36,200 nt of DNA. Source: CAIYEO01 sp037139575. GTDB lineage: Bacteria; Patescibacteriota; Saccharimonadia; Saccharimonadales; UBA4665. This document shows positions 32,495 to 36,200 of this stretch, one piece after another (position 1 is the stretch's first letter; every line of letters begins with the position of its first letter). The notes under the pieces are model-generated. The model did no database searches, was not told the DNA's origin, and saw only the letters and a list, made by a program, of their open reading frames with translations. The DNA is taken from NCBI GenBank assembly GCA_037139575.1, contig JBAXGD010000003.1:1-36200 (forward strand). Direction: 5' to 3'. Made by a program: the position numbers and the translations under genes.

Positions 32495-33019
32495 TTACGC
32501 TTCTTTACCCTTCAATATGCCATCAATAATCTTAGAGTCCTTATCTGAGTCTATCTTCTCCCCAACTAAAGCTTCAGTGGCTTCCGAAATTAGGCCAACA
32601 AGTTCTTTTTCAAGCTTCTTCTTAGCCTTCAATGTGTTTTGTTCGATAGTTCTGTTTGCATCAGTGAGGATACCATCGGCTTTTGCTTTAGCAGCTTCTT
32701 CAGATTCGGACACAATAGCTTTAGCTTCATCTCTAGAGTCAGAAAGAAGCTTATCTGCATCTTTCTGGGCTTTATGTAATAGCTCTTCAGTTTTAGCATT
32801 AAGCTCATCATTCTTCTTCTGCATTTCAGCACCAAGCTTAAGACCAGCTTCGATCGTATCTCGTCTTTCCTTAAGTACCTTAAGGATTGGTTTAAAGGCA
32901 TATTTCCTAAGTACCAAATAGACAATCAGGAAAGTTAGCATCTGAATAATTAACGCTTGAAGATTGATTCCAAAAGCGCCTAAGCCAGATGATTGGTCTG
33001 CGAAATATGTTGTATTCAT
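32495..33019 (-). CDS. atpF: ATP synthase b subunit
   Basis: A 174-residue peripheral-stalk protein. Seen: an N-terminal membrane helix (INLQALIIQMLTFLIVYLVL) followed by KYAFKPILKVLKERRDTIEA and a long charged coiled coil rich in Lys, Glu and Ala reaching almost to the C-terminus. Length is close to the usual 156-175. It lies five bases before atpH and 17 bases after atpE, in standard operon order. Dimerisation in the stalk is expected from the family. Confidence 0.93.
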   Translation of the reverse strand: MNTTYFADQSSGLGAFGINLQALIIQMLTFLIVYLVLRKYAFKPILKVLKERRDTIEAGLKLGAEMQKKNDELNAKTEELLHKAQKDADKLLSDSRDEAKAIVSESEEAAKAKADGILTDANRTIEQNTLKAKKKLEKELVGLISEATEALVGEKIDSDKDSKIIDGILKGKEA

Positions 33020-33036
33020 TATTTATTAAAAGTTTC

Positions 33037-33267
33037 TTATTTTACGATAAAGATTGATGCGAATGCTAGAAGCGCCATTAGCTCAATAATAGCTATAAAA
33101 ACTAGTGCTTGACCTAAGAACTTAGATGCTTCTGGGTTACGACCAACTGCTTGCATATAGCTTGCGCCAACAAGACCAATACCTAATGCAGGTCCGATTA
33201 GACCTCCACCGATCATAAGACCTTTACCAATGATTGCTACGTTTGTTACTTCTGCTAGTATTAACAT
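33037..33267 (-). CDS. atpE: ATP synthase c subunit (rotor ring)
   Basis: A 76-residue hairpin of two membrane helices joined by the polar loop VGRNPEASKF. The ion-carrying carboxylate is Glu62 in FIAIIELMALLAF. The first helix is glycine-rich (GKGLMIGGGLIGPALGIG) and lacks the Gln that, with a following Ser/Thr after the Glu, marks sodium-type rings, so proton coupling is favoured (inference). A GGAGAAG lies about 12 bases before the ATG. The 52-base gap from atpB is the largest inside the operon. Confidence 0.94.
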   Translation of the reverse strand: MLILAEVTNVAIIGKGLMIGGGLIGPALGIGLVGASYMQAVGRNPEASKFLGQALVFIAIIELMALLAFASIFIVK

Positions 33268-33319
33268 TTAAATTTACTTCTCCTTATTTTACTTATTAAA
33301 TTTATCATCCTGTTTATTT

Positions 33320-34147
33320 CTAAAGTGTCGCCACCTTAGCTCTTCCGTTAATTGTTTCAGTTATATCTTCATCGGTCAAGTGCTCTTCAGTAGAGTGATT
33401 GACTGTGATTGCTAGATACATCACGGATAGGATGACAAAAATGAATGCTTGAAGAGCACATATAAAGAGCTCCATCAGAGTAAAAGGTGCGGCAGTAAGT
33501 GGAGCAATTATGCCACCGAGATATGAGAATACGGCAATAATAATTTCACCAATTGTTACGTTTAAGAACAATCGAAGAGAAAGACTAATAACTCTAGTGG
33601 CATCTGTGAACATTTCCAGGATTCCTAGAACAAAATACAGGGGATTAAGAGGACTACCAATAAAGAAGTGTCCGAAATATTCTTTAGCGCCAGATTCTCG
33701 GATTGATGATGCGTAAACATATCCCATAGTAATTATTCCGACAGCAAGAGTTGCATTAAGGTCACCCGTAAATGCTCTAAGTAATGGATTTTCTCCGGCT
33801 AAGAAAGATTCACCGACTCCAGGAATTAATCCGAGCCAGTTACTCATTAGCAAGAAGAAGAAAAGGGTAACAAAGTAAGGCACGTACTTATATGATCGTT
33901 CTCGGTCCTCAAAGCTTGATTCAACGAGATTACGGATAAACTCAACCCCAGCTTCAATAAACTGAACTAATCCACCCTGGGGATGAATTGTTACTCGTCG
34001 AGCAACCCAGATGAATAATGTGCACATAATAATTGAACAAATCCAACCATAGAAGATTGAGTTGGTGATTAAAAGTGGCCCAATTTTGAATAAATATGCA
34101 CTAGTAATGTGAATTGGCGGTGTAGTAGCTGCTAGAAAACCAAACAT
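33320..34147 (-). CDS. atpB: ATP synthase a subunit (proton channel)
   Basis: A 275-residue membrane protein with five to six helices that forms the proton half-channels. Seen: the essential Arg in VISLSLRLFLNVTIGEIII, the helix-5 block LFICALQAFIFVILSVMYLA, and the N-terminal motif LVQFIEAGVEFIRNLVESS. The C-terminal tail (STEEHLTDEDITETINGR) is charged and somewhat extended. The ATG overlaps the AtpI-like gene stop by one base. The intact Arg and the Glu62 of the ring indicate a functional motor. Confidence 0.94.
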   Translation of the reverse strand: MFGFLAATTPPIHITSAYLFKIGPLLITNSIFYGWICSIIMCTLFIWVARRVTIHPQGGLVQFIEAGVEFIRNLVESSFEDRERSYKYVPYFVTLFFFLLMSNWLGLIPGVGESFLAGENPLLRAFTGDLNATLAVGIITMGYVYASSIRESGAKEYFGHFFIGSPLNPLYFVLGILEMFTDATRVISLSLRLFLNVTIGEIIIAVFSYLGGIIAPLTAAPFTLMELFICALQAFIFVILSVMYLAITVNHSTEEHLTDEDITETINGRAKVATL

Positions 34148-34446
34148 TATTTCTTATCTCCCAATGAGTTAATTTTATTGAACTCTTCATAAAATCTACG
34201 AACAACCAGCACTGAAAGTGTCATAGCGAGGACAAAACCACCTAGGAAAAATATGGGTGATGTTTTAGTGACTTTATCCAGTTCATAGCCACCGATTACC
34301 GGAATAAGGAAAACAATAGCTAATTGCCAGCTCATTGACACAGTAGCACCAATAAAATTACTACGCGCAATTAAAGCTGAGTTAACAGATTGAGGATCAC
34401 TATTTTTAGTAGTCGACGTCGTCTTTGGCGCGGCTGTTTTATTCAT
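34147..34446 (-). CDS. AtpI/AtpZ-like small membrane protein of the ATP synthase operon
   Basis: A 99-residue protein with a 35-residue Thr/Ser/Asn-rich N-terminal tail and two membrane helices (about 38-55 and 64-85) containing IGGYELDKVTKTSPIFFLGG, the Gly-Asp pattern of the ATPase gene 1 (AtpZ/AtpI) family. Members assist assembly of the c-ring or carry divalent cations. It is the first gene of the ATP synthase operon. The start fits a strong promoter at 34455-34484 whose -10 ends eight bases upstream, so the operon mRNA should begin at or very near this ATG. Confidence 0.8.
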   Translation of the reverse strand: MNKTAAPKTTSTTKNSDPQSVNSALIARSNFIGATVSMSWQLAIVFLIPVIGGYELDKVTKTSPIFFLGGFVLAMTLSVLVVRRFYEEFNKINSLGDKK

Positions 34447-34454
34447 TTCGCTTC

Positions 34455-34484
34455 ATTATATCAGTCTTTACATCCGTTAATCAA
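34455..34484 (-). promoter_or_regulatory. Promoter of the ATP synthase operon
   Basis: The minus strand reads TTGATT (34479-34484), an 18-base spacer ending in TGA, then a perfect TATAAT (34455-34460), followed by eight bases and the ATG at 34446. This is the best promoter in the window, and it predicts a leaderless operon mRNA. Confidence 0.75.
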
Positions 34485-34510
34485 TACTAGGATATATAAT
34501 TCAATTAATA

Positions 34511-34516
34511 TATAAT
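34511..34516 (+). promoter_or_regulatory. -10 box (TATAAT) for the glutaredoxin-like gene
   Basis: A perfect TATAAT, eight bases, then the ATG at 34525. It is divergent from the ATP synthase promoter. Confidence 0.55.
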
Positions 34517-34524
34517 TAAATCTA

Positions 34525-34779
34525 ATGAGTGATACAGCAAAAGTTACAATCTACAGCGCATCATGGTGTGCATTCTGTCATGCAGCAAAAGACTATATGG
34601 ACAGCATAAATGTTAAATATATCGATAAAGATGTTGATAGCGATAAAGAGATTGCCCAAGAATCAATCGATAAGTCTGGACAAATGGGAATACCAGTTAT
34701 CGATATAGCAGGTGACATTATTGTTGGTTTTGATAGACCAAAACTAGATGAAGCATTAAAAAAACATAAAATTATTTAA
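34525..34779 (+). CDS. Glutaredoxin/NrdH-like thiol-disulfide protein
   Basis: An 84-residue thioredoxin-fold protein. Seen: beta strand KVTIYSAS followed by the redox motif WCAFC (residues 12-16), a helix, the cis-Pro segment MGIPVIDIAG and a C-terminal helix. Glutaredoxins of this size reduce disulfides or serve as electron donors to ribonucleotide reductase. The motif is neither the CPYC of classic glutaredoxin nor the CVQC of NrdH, so the specific partner is open. A YruB-like Patescibacterial glutaredoxin is a reasonable name. It begins a plus-strand unit that diverges from the ATP synthase operon, with a -10 box eight bases before the start. Confidence 0.85.
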   Translation: MSDTAKVTIYSASWCAFCHAAKDYMDSINVKYIDKDVDSDKEIAQESIDKSGQMGIPVIDIAGDIIVGFDRPKLDEALKKHKII

Positions 34780-34802
34780 AAAATTAACAATTAGTTCAAA
34801 TA

Positions 34803-34831
34803 TTGTAAAAATAGTCTAAATATGCTATTAT
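34803..34831 (+). promoter_or_regulatory. Promoter for the acidic protein at 34.9 kb
   Basis: TTGTAA (34803-34808), a 17-base spacer ending in TGC, then TATTAT (34826-34831). GGAG at 34846-34849 precedes the ATG at 34856. Confidence 0.6.
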
Positions 34832-34855
34832 ATACGTATTAATACGGAGTTATTT

Positions 34856-35284
34856 ATGAGTGAGGTAGAGAAAATCGAACGACAAACAAACGCCGAACCT
34901 ACAATCAGCGCTGCTGAGTATGTGCCTGATGCTAAGAAAAAGGCTTTATTGGACCTATTTGATGTAATCTATAAGAATAACCCGTCTCAACTAAAAGATC
35001 TTTTCAGTGACTCAGACCCAGAAAAAGAAATACTCAATAAATATTATGCTGCACAAAATGCAGGCGCAGATTATGAAATCGAATATGACGAAGCAACCCA
35101 AGAAAAGATCTATGAAGATGCCGTATTCCAAGAATTACTATCTATTCGTCTTACTGGTGACACCGAAAAGGATAGAGAATTAAAGCAGAATTTAAGATTA
35201 AGGGCCTTCGAGGTATTTTACGATGAACTCAGAAAATCTTCGGACCAGGATACAGATATTTCAGGACTAGCTTCTGCCTCATAG
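34856..35284 (+). CDS. Hypothetical acidic protein, 142 residues
   Basis: Not recognised. A soluble, strongly acidic and probably helical protein with no membrane segment or signal peptide. Segments such as KKKALLDLFDVIYKNNPSQL and RELKQNLRLRAFEVFYDEL look like amphipathic helices. The C-terminus is a Ser/Asp-rich tail. It has its own promoter and a GGAG ribosome site. The BtuR-like gene follows 19 bases later. No enzymatic motif is visible. A small adaptor or a nucleoid- or ribosome-associated protein would be a guess, so none is made. Confidence 0.65.
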   Translation: MSEVEKIERQTNAEPTISAAEYVPDAKKKALLDLFDVIYKNNPSQLKDLFSDSDPEKEILNKYYAAQNAGADYEIEYDEATQEKIYEDAVFQELLSIRLTGDTEKDRELKQNLRLRAFEVFYDELRKSSDQDTDISGLASAS

Positions 35285-35291
35285 TGTAAGA

Positions 35292-35297
35292 TATATA
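35292..35297 (+). promoter_or_regulatory. Possible -10 box (TATATA) for the BtuR-like gene
   Basis: ATATATATAA lies just before the ATG at 35304. TATATA at 35292-35297 leaves six bases, which fits a leaderless start, but the repeat is low-complexity and the call is weak. Confidence 0.3.
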
Positions 35298-35303
35298 TAA
35301 ATT

Positions 35304-35873
35304 ATGTCATTTGAAGATTTCAAAACAAAAGACTCCGTTGTCTTAGTCTACACGGGAGATGGTAAGGGCAAGACCAGTGCTGGTCTTGGGCTCCTTGTTC
35401 GCGCACTTGGCAATAGGTGGAGAGTAGCTTTCATACAATTCATTAAGCATTGGGGAGTGAGTGAGCATGTGCTCTTAAGAGATTTAGCTCCTTTATTTAA
35501 AGATGATCTTTATTTCTACAAAGGTGGTAAGGGATTCTATAAGGCTGGCGATCTAAGTGACGGCGAAATTACCGAAGAACAGCATAAAGCTGCTGCAGAA
35601 ATTACATACAAGGAAGCATTAAAGGCAGTTTCTTCGGGTAAATTTGAATTAGTAGTCTGTGATGAAATCAATAACGCCGTCCATGATGGCCTAATTAGCG
35701 TTGAGCAACTAGAAAAACTAATTGATTCCAGGGCAGAAAAAACTAGTATCTGCTTAACTGGACGAAATTTCCCAGAATCATTGTTATCGAAAGCAGATAT
35801 TGTAACTAATATGACTAAAGTTAAGCATCATTTTGATGATAAGTTCCTTGCCAACAAAGGTATAGATTATTAG
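35304..35873 (+). CDS. BtuR/CobO-type ATP:corrinoid adenosyltransferase
   Basis: A 189-residue P-loop protein of the CobA/BtuR family, which in other bacteria transfers the adenosyl group of ATP to cob(I)alamin. Seen: VLVYTGDGKGKTSAGLGL near residues 13-30 (P-loop), RVAFIQFIKHWG, and the Walker B-like block LVVCDEINNAVHDGLI, then TSICLTGRNFPESLL. Length matches the family (about 180-200). Patescibacteria normally lack corrinoid synthesis, so it may salvage cobalamin or have a different nucleotide-dependent role. The next gene starts two bases after its stop, suggesting one operon. Confidence 0.85.
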   Translation: MSFEDFKTKDSVVLVYTGDGKGKTSAGLGLLVRALGNRWRVAFIQFIKHWGVSEHVLLRDLAPLFKDDLYFYKGGKGFYKAGDLSDGEITEEQHKAAAEITYKEALKAVSSGKFELVVCDEINNAVHDGLISVEQLEKLIDSRAEKTSICLTGRNFPESLLSKADIVTNMTKVKHHFDDKFLANKGIDY

Positions 35874-35874
35874 C

Positions 35875-36200
35875 GTGGAATCAAGAGAAGGTCAGCTACT
35901 GGCAAGAGATTATAAGGATATAGATATCTTCTATAACCCCGCTAGTACTCATGCGCAGGAGACACTTGCTCATGTTAGAAAAAGATTTGAAAGATGGGAT
36001 GATGGTCCAAGAGTTCAATTTCACACTACATCGGCTGATTTAGATTATTTCAAAGAAATCGTTATTGATGCAATAGAGGCTAAAGACGGGGAAACAATTA
36101 CCGGCGCAATTTCTGGCGATGGTTCTATCAATAGCCACTTACTTATAAAGCAAGACCCAGAAACTCCTGAAATCGTAAGGAGCTCTCCGCTTTGGACTCC
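35875..36200 (+). CDS. Diacylglycerol kinase/lipid kinase-like protein, partial (C-terminus beyond the window)
   Basis: An open frame from GTG at 35875 to the window edge, at least 108 residues. It starts one base after the BtuR-like stop, and no in-frame ATG is available nearby. Seen: IDIFYNPASTHAQETLAHVR near the N-terminus, which matches the NPASG-type opening of diacylglycerol kinase catalytic domains, and GAISGDGSINSHLL, equivalent to the GGDGT(I)N phosphate-binding motif. These suggest a lipid or sphingosine kinase-like enzyme of the NAD-kinase fold. The motif has Ser in place of a Gly (SGDGS for GGDGT), so activity is not assured. The substrate is unknown. Confidence 0.7.
   Translation, partial: MESREGQLLARDYKDIDIFYNPASTHAQETLAHVRKRFERWDDGPRVQFHTTSADLDYFKEIVIDAIEAKDGETITGAISGDGSINSHLLIKQDPETPEIVRSSPLWT

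Noticed and set aside
33037..33267. Sodium-coupled ATP synthase ring
   Set aside because: The first helix lacks the Gln and the carboxylate is followed by Leu-Met rather than Ser/Thr, so the sodium-binding signature is absent.
1..36200. CRISPR arrays, tRNA or rRNA genes, insertion sequences, alternative TGA code
   Set aside because: No repeated spacer arrays, tRNA cloverleafs, rRNA blocks or transposase genes were recognised by eye. TGA serves as a normal stop in cyoC, cyoE and lepB.

Overview
The window is an AT-rich, very compact bacterial segment that uses TGA as a normal stop. The best-fitting host is a Candidatus Saccharibacteria (TM7, Patescibacteria) genome from a lit, oxic habitat. 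This is inferred from the gene content: a type-1 rhodopsin of the kind reported from Saccharibacteria, a bo3-type quinol oxidase with a type II NADH dehydrogenase but no complex I, an F-type ATP synthase, minimal intergenic space and many small unrecognised proteins. No rRNA, tRNA, CRISPR array or insertion sequence was seen, and no gene-free stretch exceeds 300 bases.

Layout. 1-2356 (minus): a CHASE4-type membrane sensor cut by the window edge, preceded by a PIF1-like helicase. 2414-5604 (plus): photolyase and an ABC exporter. 5601-6473 (minus): an APH-fold phosphotransferase. 6564-7178 (plus): two small unknown proteins. 7175-8522 (minus): a GT2 glycosyltransferase and a GtrA-like protein. 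8610-9323 (minus): rhodopsin. 9501-15254 (plus): two overlapping WhiB-like iron-sulfur regulators, a 92-residue membrane protein and cyoABCDE. 15291-17381: signal peptidase I, a surface-anchored protein (minus) and a small membrane protein. 17421-19126 (plus): a two-component system. 19123-20787 (minus): a GlcD/D-lactate-type FAD dehydrogenase. 20858-25393 (plus): NDH-2 and a UvrD-type helicase-nuclease. 25439-27302 (minus): an aquaporin-like channel and a possible cadmium-type carbonic anhydrase. 27456-27803 (plus): a small unknown protein. 27810-34446 (minus): the complete ATP synthase operon. 34525-36200 (plus): a glutaredoxin-like protein, an unknown acidic protein, a BtuR/CobO-type adenosyltransferase and the start of a diacylglycerol-kinase-like gene.

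How it works together. About 26 kb carries a nearly self-contained proton-motive-force system. NDH-2 and the FAD dehydrogenase can feed quinol, the bo3 oxidase and rhodopsin can pump protons outward, and the ATP synthase can use the gradient. The window has no genes for retinal, quinone, heme b or corrinoid synthesis, so these cofactors may come from a host or neighbour (inference). The two WhiB-like genes lie between rhodopsin and the oxidase operon and are obvious candidates for redox or oxygen control.

A second theme is transcription. Many units have a TATAAT-like -10 box ending only 6-10 bases before the start codon, which predicts leaderless mRNAs. Others have a clear Shine-Dalgarno leader. 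Several convergent genes overlap at their stop codons and leave no room for terminators. Start codons of rhodopsin, the first WhiB, the second WhiB, cyoB, atpD, the surface protein and the 27.4-kb unknown gene were set from ribosome-binding or promoter position rather than from the longest reading frame.
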